64,000 nucleotides of DNA from Limonium bicolor. Taxonomy: Eukaryota > Streptophyta > Magnoliopsida > Caryophyllales > Plumbaginaceae. The position numbers and the translations under genes are program-made. The notes beneath the pieces were generated by a model. That model saw only the letters and a list, made by a program, of their open reading frames with translations. It made no database searches and had not been told where the DNA came from. The stretch is from contig CM041777.1 in the NCBI GenBank assembly GCA_023374045.1, forward strand, positions 107,703,810-107,767,809, in the 5' to 3' direction. Of the stretch, positions 35,590 through 48,023 are shown piece after piece. The stretch's first letter is position 1. Each line of letters starts with the position of its first letter.

Positions 35590-38500
35590 GTAACACCCCT
35601 ACTAATTCGGCTCCTAATAACCCTATAAATGTCGCACAATATAAATAATATCTCGCAGCGGTAAATAATAATTGTCGCCCTAATGGTGTCACTGTTATCA
35701 CTCGCCCATACGGGTGATAACGAATTACCTGATAATCAACTTGCGAAACGTATTCCCGCAGTGACCACAAGAGATAGATAGCAGTACTTAAACAATTTAA
35801 AACGAATCTAACATCAAACAATTATTACAGACCGTGAGCATCTAATCCAAAATACACCTCGGTTAAACAACCCGAGTCCAAACAACCTTAGTAACACACC
35901 GTACCAAGTTTATCCAACAGTAAACTTAATAGTCGCGCCCCGCGTCGACCCACCAGCTAGTCTCCTGCAATAAAGATGGTTTGTGGTATGGAATCAGCCC
36001 CTGCTGAGTATGTCATCACATGCCCCGTCATGCCCCCAAAGACCCCTCAATTATTTGGTCGAGAGCATGAGGTTCATTACATGCAATACCGTTTTAATAT
36101 TTAAAACTGTAAAACAATTAACAGTAATATCCATACAATAACACAACCATCAACATATATAATATAACCACAAGTATAACCAATGGACATCCAAGCGAAA
36201 CAACGAGAATAATAAACAAGTACTAGTTCTCGTCCATGGTGTAGAAACCAATATCGTTCGCCACTGTATAATTCTCAACTGTATTATTTGTTCAGTTATA
36301 CCTAGTGACAATGTCTCGTTAAAACAACATGTCTCTAGTTACCCATATAATATGGCGGGTCACCCACGGCAGTAGCCACTCCAACGGTAGAGTCTCCGAC
36401 CAACGAGCCATTCTAGCTCACGGGAAATTTTCTTGATACTTGCGGACCCGTACGCGGACATCCTGGTATCATTTTTGTGATCACAGCACGCACCAAGAGC
36501 CACATCCTCTTGGCTTTACTTTCCTTCATTAATTAATTAATTATTCCATCGCATCACATTACCAAATTTTCCTAACACGGCAGACTAAGGTCATTAGTCC
36601 AATCCGGAGTCTGTAAACTCAGGATCCAGTGTTAGATACGAGAGCGGCGTATAGAAAGGCCAATGCTCCGTATAAAAGTCTCGGATAGTATATATATATT
36701 ATTGTCCTAGTGCTACAACGTTTTTCTGACGATCCTTATATTTCATATAAGATAGCACCATAGCCGCTAGTTCGTTTTATATATATTGGTCCATATATAC
36801 GAACCGGTACTGTTAACTCAACAACAGTAATAATAAGTAGCTACAAATATACAGATCATGCATATTTAATTAAACATTCAGACAAACAATCTTATCACAG
36901 ATTACACAGAAGTCTGAACTGAGGAAGCCCTCAGAGACAATCAGAGACACATAACAACATACCGATCACCCTGATGTATTACGGTGGAGTATGAATCAGC
37001 AAGATCCTATGCTCCGTGTGTCGTCTCTATTAGTCTAAACAATACATAATGCTACTGATTAGCATATTGTATAACAACACAATCCTACGGTACCCCGTAC
37101 CGTCACTAACAACTCCCGGTTAACCCCCCGTTATAAACTGTCAATGTTTGTCGGGCTTTCGGTTTAACTCGAGATTGGAAAAGAATGTTATATTACATGC
37201 GTAGTCTTGCCTCGTATGTTAATATATTTATTGTTAAACCTTGTTATCGCATGTAACTTAATATACTCTTGTATAACATATAGTTCGTTTCTACGTTGCA
37301 TGTATGATTCTTTGTCATGCACTATACCTCTCACCTTAGTATTTATTTTTCTAAGGTTTGTCTCTCTCTTTTTTTTTGTTCAACGTGGTATAATTCATAT
37401 GTAAACAATACTTTGAATATATAAATTCTTATTATCCCATGTATACTCTTAACATTAGGATTCCACATCTAATGTTTGTAATTCTTTTCTCTTTATCATA
37501 TGTCATTTTAATTATGAAAACACATGGCCATTAAACCATATTATATTTTTCCACCATAACATATATTTATTTATGTGTATGTATTTGTGGAACTATTTTC
37601 TATATGGTAAATCTTATAATATATATTCATTCTTTTTAATGAATACCTCTTATATTATAAATGTTATAACTCTTATAACATTAAAAACCATATTATAAAT
37701 TCCATTTAAAAATGTTCATATTTCCGAACAGCACCTATGTTCTTAAATATTTACAAAATCCACCACATAATTAATATAATGTTACATTATAGTTATATAA
37801 CATATATTATGACATTTAAGTCATTAAAACAATTATAACCTATAGTTATATTTTGTTTATAAAATACCAAATAGCCCCTTATATTTTCGGCTTCCATTAT
37901 ACACCACTAAACTTCTATAAATCACAATTCCATCCCAATTTATAATACATAGTTTTCTAATTCCATTAAAACTATATATTATACATATTTCTTTATAAAA
38001 CCTTATATATAACTCCAAAAATTACCAAACTATACCAAGAGGTTATAAACATCATTACTAACCTTATACTTCCTTTAAATTTCGGTTTTACCACATATGT
38101 TACCCATTTGTAACAATTTTACAAAATATCTTATATTATACTTATATAACTCATATAAACTCCAAATTTAACCAAATAAATTTCTAAAAATTCCTAATAA
38201 CCTAAGGTTTGTACTAAACTCCATTTAGTACCCCAAGTTTTCGGAAATTACATTATAGCCCCATCTTTTATGAATCTTTTACAATTTAATAAGTATCTTA
38301 TTATAAGATAGTATTTTAATTTCTTAAATTTTCCAAACTTGGTCAAAGTCTCCTATATAGTCAACTTTGACTTCTAATACCAAATGGGAACCAATTTTTC
38401 GGTAATCACTAATAATAACCTATACTTTTCTATTTTTACAATTTTGACCCAAAACTTTATAAAAGGTTATAATTTTTATTAAATTCATTTAAAAACCCTA

Positions 38501-40304
38501 AATTGCTCTAAATTAAGCCCACGGCTTTCTAATTTTCCAGTAATTATGATTTGGCCCCAAACTTAATTATAAGTATAAATTTAACTAAATAAGCTTATAA
38601 ACTTTTATTAAAATGGCCTAATGACATGGCCTTATTACAACCTTGAACTTGCAAAATAAATTACACAATAAATGTCTCAAAATATAGCATATATTCTTGG
38701 CCTCACCTTAATTTAATTATTTTTCCACATAATGTCATAATTTGACCATTATGTTAATTAAATCTCTTAAATGACTAGCTTAATTTATCTTAGTCATTTT
38801 TTTCCATTTTTAGGTCAATATGACCCATACTTATAATTTCACTCTCGGCCATACATATATATATATATGCTTAGAAATTATAAAAATCATAAGTTTAAGG
38901 TGTTTATATCTTGATTAATCCTTGTATGAGCTCGGTCACTTGTAGGAAAATTCACCACACTATTTAGACATGTTTAATACACCAAAATAAGATATGGTTA
39001 TACTCCAAGCTTGAGCTTAACCATAAAGAATAATTAATGTAAGATTTAAGGCAAAAATCACCTTAAAAATGCAAGGAAACTTCTAGGTGGATTCGGCCTG
39101 AATCAAGCACACCACAAGGTGTTAGATCCACCATATTGACATAGGAAATAGCTAGATCACAACAAGCTGCCTTGTTATTAGGTTTTACCTTGGAAAATGC
39201 CTTAAAAGAGGGTATTTCCTTTCGATCTCGGTCACCCTTGCTCCAAATGGCTAACCAACTGAATGAACATGTAAATATGAATATTATGAGTGTATAAACT
39301 CATAAAAATTCAAGGAAGAAAACCGCTTGAAGGATTGAGAGGCTTAAGGTATGTTTTTACCTTAAAATGCAATTTTGAGCAACCTTGGCCCTTAGACTTG
39401 CCTCAACCGAGTTTGGAAGTTGTTCTAACCTTAGAACACTGAGAATGAGCCATAGGAACAGATGAGCCACGAAATCTAATTGTAGGTAGTGAAGAGATGA
39501 AGAAAAAGAGCTAAAAATGACCTTAAAACCTTACCTTAAGAGCTTAGGAATTAGATCTGCCTTCCATGCTCAAGAACAAGGCTTGAGAGCTTCTAGGAAG
39601 GGTGAGGGATCGGCTGGGCAGGCTGGAATCGGACAAGGAGGGAGTGAATGAGTGGAAAGGCTTGAAATAATTGAAAAAGGTAAGTTAATTTTCAAAAGCA
39701 AATGGTATTAGGTAGAAGTTGTCTAACAATGATTGTGAGCTGTCTCCTCTCCTCTTGCCAGCCGATTTCCATGGGGTCAAATGGGTCATTAATTGACCAT
39801 TGACCATACTTGGTCAATTTGACTCAAACGGGCCCCTTGTGGGGTTTTATTAATATTTTAATATTAAATTTGTAAAAATTTGTAAATTTCTGGAATTAAA
39901 TTCCTAATATGATATAATGTGATATATTATCATATTTATAGGTAATTATAACCTTTAAGCCCATTAAAAATCAATTTAGAAGGCAATCTCACAAAAACAT
40001 GCTTTAAGGTGTTTTAGTGCACATTTTTGTGTCACAGGGTGTTCCTGAGCTTAGTTCTCCTTGAGAACGGTTTTTTTGTGTTCCTTACTTCATTATAATA
40101 CTTAGGAATCCACTTTGGATCCTATTTGAGGTCATACAATCTTTATGGTGTCTTAAAGCACATTTTTGGCCTTACCGATCTTAAGGCGTGTTTTGCCTTG
40201 TTGAGATCTTTTAGATTGTTCCCCAATAATATTTAGGTGTTTATTAATCATCTTAGATCATTAATAGATCATTTAATTATATTTTAAAGGTTAGGGGTAT
40301 TTCA
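35590..40304 (-). mobile_element. Solo LTR, 4,715 bp, related to the LARD LTR
   Basis: Plus-strand ends are TGTAACACCCC and GGGGTATTTCA; reversed, it starts TGAAATACCCC and ends GGGGTGTTACA, the same ends as the LTRs at 383 and 10,159. It is flanked by ATGAC (35,585-35,589 and 40,305-40,309). No internal region is present, so it is a solo LTR left by LTR-LTR recombination. It is AT-rich, and the bulk does not match the LARD LTR except for a block at 36,051-36,080 (reverse complement of CATGCTCTCGACCAA). No coding frame. Confidence 0.9.
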
Positions 40305-40831
40305 ATGACACCCTTAGTCTCCTCTCCCCGGTGTCTCGACGTCTGACCAATCTCCTGGACCCATCTAGTCCTAGTGGTCCTCAGCAGGTCCTCAATCATA
40401 TCCACATGTGCTTCCGCGTTATCCGGAAGCAGGAAAACTGTGCTAAAATAGGTGGGAGTGATCTCAACCCGGTGGCGGCACACGTAAGAAGTGATGACAT
40501 TCAGCGTGTCGTGCGCCTCGGCGTTCGCGTAGAACTCCCGGACTAGGTCAGGAGAGAACAGGCCCTCGCCCAACCTCAGTATTGCAGCCATCCCGAAGCC
40601 CTCGAAGATAGGCTGTATGTCTATGGCGTTGATCACCTCCGATGTGATTCGCCTCTCCATGACGAATTTCCCGCCCTGGTCATACCAGGTACGGGTAGTG
40701 GCAGAGATAAACCCATCCTCACGTAGTGGGGTGGGTGGTGGAGGTGGCGGTGGAGGCGGTGCCTCTGATGTAGTATCCGGGTGCGGGGCTCGCGAGGAGC
40801 GTGTGACCCCACCTCCTCTAGTACGAGGCAT

Positions 40832-42306
40832 CTATTTTATAATGTTTAAACAGTAAATTAAAGTGCAATAATAAAGGATGCAAAAGAACACACAAACTGA
40901 CAAAAACGAGCTCATAACAAGTCATATTCTCAAAAGTTCTTTAATCGTGTGCGAGCATGGAAATTTATGGCTTAACAATCAACAAACATTAAGGTGCAAA
41001 GCTAGAATTAAATTTCAAAAATTTTGCTAATTTTCAACGTGTCCGGACTTGTGTCCGGATGGGCTGGCGTGGACGCAAATCCGGACAGCGCTAGAACCCT
41101 AATTCGAAATCGTGGCGACAGAATTCACCCAAATCATACAAGTTTCTCAGATTTCTCTATTGTTCTCTCGATTTCGCACACCAATCTCCAGCTTAACCGC
41201 CTAAACTACTCTATCTTCAATCTAAACTCACGATTTTGGTAAATCACAGTTTTATCTACTTGTTCGCATCGACACAGTTCGAAGAGAGGAGAAATTTCGT
41301 TTTTGAAAAACCTGTGTAATTGTGTGGAGAGCGGTGGACTGTGGGTGGGCGGAGGAGTTCGCGGCGGTGTGGCGTCGTCGGCGGGGCTGCTTCGTCGCGG
41401 TGGAGCTATAGTGGTTGCAACGGTGGTCAACGGGGAATTTGGGTGGAGTTTGACAGAAGACGGCGACAGAGAAATGAAGAAAGGAAGAAAAGAAAAGAGA
41501 AAGAAGGAAGAAGAAGAAGATGCGGTTAAGTCACGTCCGCAAACCTGTCCGTGTATGCGGACGTCACTGCCTGCCTTCATCCGTGTAGACGTCCGTATAC
41601 GGACGTGTCTAAGTGCATGCATCCGCAATTGAGTCCGTATACGGACACAGCTATTGGTCGCGTCCATGAATGAGTCCTTATACGGACATCAGTGAAAATA
41701 GAGTAATTTCGAAACATGTATGTCCGTGTAAGTGTCCGTTAAGCGGACATAGGGGCGCTATAACGTGTCCGCGTGGAGTGTTGCGGACGTAATTCCGGAC
41801 ACGGTAAAAAAAACTCTTTTTTTATATATATAAAATAATTTATAATTTAAAAAGTTAAAAATGGTAAATCACCAACAATATCACAGAAGACTTGATAAAG
41901 GCTAACCAATTAAACAATAAGCAGTAAATCAGGCAAGATCACATTAAGCACACATAATACAGAAAGCAATGAGTGAGGGTGGAAGAATTGCTCCCTGATC
42001 TTTTAAGGAGTAATGCTTCATGATTCCCCCACACTTGAGTGCAGCCAAGCAACAATTTAGCTCATTGAAAATTTTTGAATCTGCGAGGCCAGAAGAACTC
42101 AAGTGGAAACAGATAAAACTATTAGTAGAAAATAAGAGCCAAGGCTCTTTCAAAATGCACAACAGCTATTAACGCACCACAAGAATTAAAATAGAAGAGT
42201 AAAATAAATGACTAAACTAAGGAAGTGAAAAGAGATACAAACCGGTGGGTTGCCTCCCACCAAGCTGCCCGGAGTTAGAGTCTCTGGCTAGACTTCGCAG
42301 GTAATG
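40832..42306 (-). other. Non-coding block between integrase and envelope-position ORF
   Basis: Contains GTCCG/CGGAC palindromes at 41,040-41,085 and as a 41-47-bp tandem series at 41,532-41,690, similar in design to those in the 3' LTR. It also has the third polypurine-like motif (42,023-42,036) and a short stem (GGTGGG/CCCACC) at 42,245-42,262 after the integrase stop. Frames such as 41,206-41,667 look like chance reading of this sequence. Confidence 0.6.
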
Positions 42307-43965
42307 TCAAGGTGGGCCGCCACAGCAGCTAGCAATAGCTTTCTTCAGTCTGGAATACCATTGTGAGCGCGGCTTCTTTGATGATTTTGGAGGGGGTGCT
42401 GCAGTACATATAACAGAAATAGAATTAATGGAAGAAGAAGAACTTTCAATCAAGGATATACCTGGTGCAGGAGGCTGAGAAAAGGTATCGCCTAGGTACT
42501 TCTTCAGTCGAGCACCATTCACTTTGAATACTTCTCCTGATTTGTTTTCTAGCTCGTATGCACCATAGGTAGTGATCCCCATGACTTTAAATGGTTCTAC
42601 CCAATGGGATTTCAGCTTTCCAGGAAAGAGGCGCAACCAGGAATTATAGAGCAATACTAGATCCCCTACTTTAAATTCTCTCTTATGGATCATTTGATCA
42701 TGGATTCTCTTTGTGCGCTCCTTATAAATTCTGGAACTGTCATAGGCTTGCTCTCTGAGTTCTTCGAGTTCAGACAGTTGAAATTTTCTTTTCTCTCTAG
42801 CAGTGTGTAGATCAAAATTCAGGGCTTTCAATGCCCAGTAAGCTTTATGCTCTAATTCTACTGGAAGATGGCAGACTTTCCCATACACGAGCTTGAACGG
42901 AGACATCCCTATAGGAGTCTTAAAGGCCGTCCGATATGCCCACAGAGCGTCATCCAGCTTAACCGACCAATCCTTTCTTGATGCGTTAACAGTCTTCTGC
43001 AAGATCCATTTTAGCTCACGATTGGTCACTTCTGCCAGACCATTAGTTTGGGGGTGGTAAGGTAATGCCACCTTGTGTGTCACCCCATATTTAGTCATCA
43101 AGGAGTCGAAAGCTCGGTTGCAGAAGTGAGAGCCACCATCACTGATAATTGCCCTGGGCACCCCGAATCTGGTGAATATGTGTTTCTTCAGAAATTTCAC
43201 CACTGTCTTAGCATCAGTAGTGTGGCATGGAATAGCTTCAACCCACTTCGAGACATAGTCCACAGCTACTAGGATATATTGGTTTTCATGGGATGAGGGG
43301 AAATGGCCCGTGAAATCTATGCCCCAAACATCAAAAAGTTCCACCTCAAGAATACCTTTCTGAGGCATCTCATGCTTTCTAGAGATGTTTTCCATCCTCT
43401 GACAGGGGTCACAATGGGAACAGAAGTGGTGGACATCTTTATGTAGAGTGGGCCAAAAGAATCCACACTCTAATATCTTCGCAGCTGTTCTTGTAAAACC
43501 ATGATGGCCACCCGCCTCTTTAGCATGACAGAATTCTATTACACTCTGGATCTCCTCATCTGGAAGGCATCGCCTTATCAAACCATCAGCACAGATCCTA
43601 AACAGATAGAGATCCTCCCAGATATAGTGGCGGGCTTCTGATAAGAATTTCTTTTTCAGACTGTAGCTGTAATCGTGAGGAATCAACCCAGAAGCAAGAA
43701 AGTTCACCAAATCCGCATACCAAGGTTCTTTTACCTTTCCAATCATGAACACCGTCTCATCAGGAAAGAACTCGTTGATTGGGATTCCATCATCAGGAAT
43801 GTCAAGCCTAGACAGGTGATCAGCAACTCCGTTCTGTTTCCCCTTTTTATCCATAACTTCCAAATTAAATTCTTGGAGAAGCAAGATCCACCTCATAAGT
43901 CTTGGTTTCGATTCATTTTTCTGGAAAAGATACTTGAGGGCCGAATGATCAGTGTGAACAATCAC
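42307..43965 (-). pseudogene. Athila-like integrase with end of RNase H
   Basis: 552 open codons. Residues 1-15 finish RNase H ([13 protein letters not shown]), and residues 45-55 hold [10 protein letters not shown]. Integrase zinc site: histidines at 147-155, then C185 and C188. Catalytic triad all present: D217 (WGIDFTG), D276 (ISDGGSH), E312 (NGLAEV). The C-terminal domain includes [20 protein letters not shown]. The integrase domain itself looks intact and could be functional in isolation, but a stop just upstream and the many stops in gag-pol mean no polyprotein can be made. Ends ASCCGGPP. Confidence 0.9.
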
Positions 43966-43986
43966 CTTGCTTCCTAGCAGATATGG

Positions 43987-44406
43987 TCAAAACTTATCCA
44001 ACGCGAATACCACAGCTAACAACTCCTTCTCTGTGGTAGTATAATTTTTCTGCGCGTCTATCAGGGTCTTGCTAGCATAGGTGATTACTCTCAGCATCTT
44101 GTCTTTCTTCTGACATAATGCGGCGCCAACAACATAGTCACTCGCATCCGTCATGATCTCAAACGATTCTGACCAATCTGGTGGGACCACAATTGGAGCT
44201 GAGCAGAGCTTATCTTTGATGGTCTGAAAGGCTGTCAAGCACTCCTCAGTGAACTGGAACTTGATATCCTTCTGAAGCAGGTCTGATAGGGGCTTAGCAA
44301 TCTTTGAGAAGTCCTGAATAAATCTCCTGTAGAACCCTGCATGACCAAGGAATGATCTGACATCCTTCACTGAAGTCGGTGGGGGAAGCTTCTCTATCAC
44401 CTCCAC
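43987..44406 (-). pseudogene. Athila-like RNase H region
   Basis: Starts after a stop and reads VKDVRSFLGHAGFYRRFI (RT connection), then MTDASDYVVGAALCQKKD, TTTEKELLAVVFALDKF with RNase H acidic residues D and E, then a TGA stop (near 43,986). The frame continues in register into 43,965 beyond the stop. Confidence 0.88.
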
Positions 44407-44430
44407 CTTGGCTTTGTCTACCTGAATGCC

Positions 44431-45105
44431 CTACTTAGAAACCTTGTGACCCAGTACAATACCTTCCCGTACCATAAAATGGCACTTCTCCCAGTTTAGT
44501 ACCAGATTCGTCTCTTCACATCTTCCCAATATCTTATTCAACTGCTCTAGGCACACCTCAAAACTCTGTCCATAGACTGAAAAGTCGTCCATAAAAACTT
44601 CAATGCTCTTCTCAATGAAGTCATTGAAGATGGCCATCATACATCTCTGGAACGTCGCTGGAGCATTACAGAGGCCAAAAGGCATTCTCCTATATGAGAA
44701 TGTCCCATATGGATATGTAAAGGTAGTCTTCCCTTGATCTTCTAGGGCAATCGGGATCTGGAAGTAGCCACTATAGCCATCGAGGAAGCAGTAAAACTCT
44801 TGACCAGCCAACCGCTCTAGCATTTGATCTAAGTATGGGAGCGGGAAATATTCCTTCCTGGTGGCATTGTTGAGGCGGCGGTAGTCGATACACATTCTCC
44901 AACCTGTCGTCTGCCTCTGGGGAACCATCTCCCCCTTCTCGTTGGGAACTGCCGCAATCCCTCCCTTCTTTGGGACAACCTGGACTGGAGACACCCAGTG
45001 GCTGTCAGATATCGGGTAGATGATGCCTGCATCAAGAAGCTTCAGCACTTCAGCTTTGACCACCTCCTTTAGATTTGGATTTAATCTTCTCGGGGGCTGC
45101 CTCAC
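44431..45105 (-). pseudogene. Athila-like reverse transcriptase core
   Basis: Reads HWVSPVQVVPKKGG, GWRMCIDYRRLNNATRK, FLDGYSGYFQIPI, RRMPFGLCNAPATFQRCM and the catalytic FMDDFSVYG, all in one frame of 224 codons. The palm motifs are complete. A TAA precedes it and a TAG ends it, so it is cut off from protease and RNase H. Confidence 0.92.
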
Positions 45106-45372
45106 TGCCTTTTAATTCTCCTCCATATAACTCCGGTGAGTGCAGAAACCTGGATTGATCCCTTTGATATTAGCAACTGACCATCCCATGGCACTTTTAT
45201 GCTTCTTTAGCACCTCCAGAATTCTAGTTTCCTGCGAAATAGACAAAGATGCAGAGATAATAACAGGCAGGGTGCTACCCTCTGCCAAGAAAACATATTT
45301 AAGATGGGAAGGGAGAGAGTTGAGTTCAAGGGTAGGAGGCTTCTCTATTGAAGGGATGGGCCTTTGAATGGG

Positions 45373-46152
45373 TCAATCCAACTTTTCTACAGGAGGGGAG
45401 GAGGAACGAAAGTATGACTTCCCTTGATTTAGCTGCTGGACGACTGAGGCCATCTCAAAGCTTTCCTTGTCATCCTCAATGGATCGACTCAATACCTGCT
45501 CTAAAATGTCAGAACACTTAAACAAAGAATTAGAAGTATCAGTACTCCTATGGATGTAGTCATCCTCAAGATCATAACAATTCTCAATTAAATCAGCAGA
45601 AAAAACAGCATGAGAAGAAGTATTTTTCTGCATCATTTTATTAATATCAAAGCTTAATTCTTTGTCATGAAATTTCAAGGTAATCTTTCCCTTGTCAACA
45701 TCTATAACAGTCTTTGCAGTTCTAAGGAAAGGTCTACCAAGAATCAAAGGTACCTCAACATCCTCATCCATGTCGAGGATCACAAAATCAGCTGGGAAGA
45801 AAAATTTACCCACACTAACAACTACATTTTCTACCATACCTCTTGGTGTGATTGATGATCTATCAGCTAACTGGAGTCTGAAATGAATGGGAACGAGCTC
45901 ACCCGCATGAAGCTTTTTGAACATGGTGTATGACATCAGGTTGATGCCCGCTCCTAGATGGTAGAGACCGTATCCGCAATCCATGTCTCCAATCGAGCAG
46001 GGGATAATGGGCTGACCAGGATCACCACGCTTTGGAGGCAGCTTTTGTAGGATAGTTGCTGAACAGGTTTCGGTCAGCTGAATGGTGTCCTTCTCCTTGT
46101 ATTTCCTCTTGTTCGAAATCAGATCCTTCACAAATTTAGCATAATTTGGCAT
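45373..46152 (-). pseudogene. Athila-like retropepsin region
   Basis: Reads KLPPKRGDPGQPIIPCSIG, then LYHLGAGINLM, then ADFVILDMDEDVEVPLILGRPF. In active relatives the catalytic motif is DLGAS or DLGAG; here the aspartate is histidine, so the protease is dead even apart from the stops. A stop follows at the end (near 45,373), then linker sequence to the RT. Confidence 0.88.
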
Positions 46153-46236
46153 CTGTTTAATCGCATCAATAAGAGGAATATTGATAGTCAGCTTTCGAAA
46201 GACGTCTAAAAATTTTCCAAATTGTTCATCGAGCTC

Positions 46237-48023
46237 TCACTCTTTGAGACGGTTTAGAAAAGGAAGTTCTTTTGCAAGTGTCTTTCCTTTTGTATTTTTA
46301 ACAGCAGTTGTATGTGAGGAAGAAGGAATAGGAGGCTGGGTCTCCTCATGTACTACCTCAGGAGGGGCGGGATGCCCTGATGGTGCACCGGCGGTATTAG
46401 AAAGGGGCTCGGTCTCCTCATCAGTATGGTCTCCTTCCACTTTATATTTGATTAAGTTCCTTCCACTTCTTAGGGTAACTGCTGCCAATTCTCCAGAATC
46501 CTCGCAATCAGAGACCGATACTGCCTTCAACTGCTCCTTGGGATTGGTTTCTGCTTGGGAAGGCAGTAATCCAGAAGGTCTCTGCTATAAGAGGAACTGA
46601 GTCAACGGGCTCATCGTTCCCTGCATCTCTACCATGGCATTCTCTTATTTCTGATGACCAGCTATCAGACTCTGATTGATTGCAGTTTGCTGCTCCTGAG
46701 AAGCCATCAATTTATCCACCATTTCCTTGAGACTGGCATTGTTTGAGCTCAATGACGGTTGCTGAGCCTGAGACTGCTGTGGCCTGAATTGATTATACTA
46801 AGGCCTAGCAAAGCCTGGTGGTCCTCCCTGGTTTGTCCTTTGAGGCTGCATCTGATGTGAATTTAGAGCATTGTTCGGATTACCGTACTTGAGGTTTTGG
46901 TGCTGATTCTACACCCAGGGTTGCCTGTTGTTGAATTGTCCTATGACATTGGCCTCCTCAGTTTACTTCATTTCGGCTACCAGTGGGCAGTCCTCATATT
47001 CATGTGCATCCCCACACTGAGAACAGCAGACTTCATTGACACTTGTAGAGATTTGCTTGGCGGATTGCCTAGGGGTTGGCCCCATTGTGAGCTGTTCGAG
47101 CATTTTCGCCATACTTCCCATTGTGGTTTTCAGCTGCGCTTGCTCGGCGGCTATCTGTTCTATCATCGGGTCCGGAGCTCGGGTAGAACAATGACCTATT
47201 GAGAATACTCTGCCCCCATTGCTGCTCCATTGGCGAAGCTCCTCACAGTAGGACTCCATAGATGCCATGAAATCTTCCCTGCTTTTTGCTAGTAGGTTCC
47301 CTCCTAGGGCAGCTCTTATCTTGCCCCTATTTTCGTCTTTTAGCCCTTGGAAGAATCCCTGAGCCAATGAGGTGATATCCTGTCCATGGTGAGGGCACTG
47401 GCGAAGTAGTTCTTTGAATCGGTCTCATGCCTCACAGATTGTCTCGCTACCCATTTGTCTGAATGCCATCAGGTCGGCAATCATCTGTCGTGTCCTGGAG
47501 ATGGGGATGTATTTCTCGTAGAATTTATCCGTCATCTACTCCCAGGTGGTAATGATGCCTGGCGGTAGTCGATGGAACCATTTCGAAGCTTCCCCAGACA
47601 GGCTGTGTTGGAACAGGCTCAGTCTGGCATACTCCTCCAATCTCTGTGATAAGCCAAGGGAGTCCAAGTGCACTAGAAATCGGTGTACGTGGTCTAATGC
47701 ATCCCCTGGGTCGGCACCTGAAAAGGTTCCTGCAGGGTGATTTCAAACGGCATTGGATTGATGGGGGGCTTTATCTTCTGCCAATCTGCCATTAGCTCTG
47801 CAGTTAGGTCTGGTAGAACCACTGGGCCTCTTCTCGGTGTGGCTGGTGGTCTGTTTATTCTTCCCATGGTGTATTGGGCGATTGGGCCTCCTCCAAGCTG
47901 GTCATGGTTTGCTGGCATGTTGAAATCAAGCTGTCTTCTTGCTCTCAGAGCTTGGAGGTAAACTCTCTCGATTTCGGGGTCGAAGTCTGTAGCCGGGGGA
48001 CCAGTTGAACGCGTTCTGCGCAT
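46237..48023 (-). pseudogene. Athila-like gag, broken
   Basis: Starts MRRTRSTG, with the predicted capsid-like part in a second frame: DHVHRFLVHLDSLGLSQRLE and ASKWFHRLPPGIITTWE. Then CQRM-type basic sequence and a zinc knuckle CSQCGDAHEYEDC near 47,005. A frameshift lies near 47,730. In-frame stops occur near 47,534, 47,430, 46,963, 46,910, 46,798, 46,650 and 46,584, and one more at 46,236 before the protease. The last part (46,530-46,237) is acidic/proline-rich linker. Confidence 0.85.

Larger units (their letters stand above)
34262..40831 (-). pseudogene. Envelope-position ORF of the Athila-like element, split in three
   Basis: Pieces on the minus strand are 40,831-40,310 (N-terminal), 35,584-35,175 (middle) and 34,590-34,262 (C-terminal). 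The N-terminal piece starts MPRTRGGGV, has a proline-rich run, then VMERRITSEVINAIDI and LFSPDLVREFYANAEA, the conserved core of the 'putative plant transposon protein' family found in Athila elements. The C-terminal piece is glutamine-rich and coiled-coil-like (TLLQQQQAMQQQVGAVQQRQ). Two solo LTRs with 5-bp duplications interrupt it, and an in-frame TAG lies near 35,403. Biological role of this ORF is unproven in the family. Confidence 0.8.

Noticed and set aside
41206..41667. 153-codon minus-strand frame between integrase and envelope-position ORF
   Set aside because: It covers a palindromic tandem repeat and low-complexity sequence; competing frames of similar length exist on the other strand, and no domain is recognisable.
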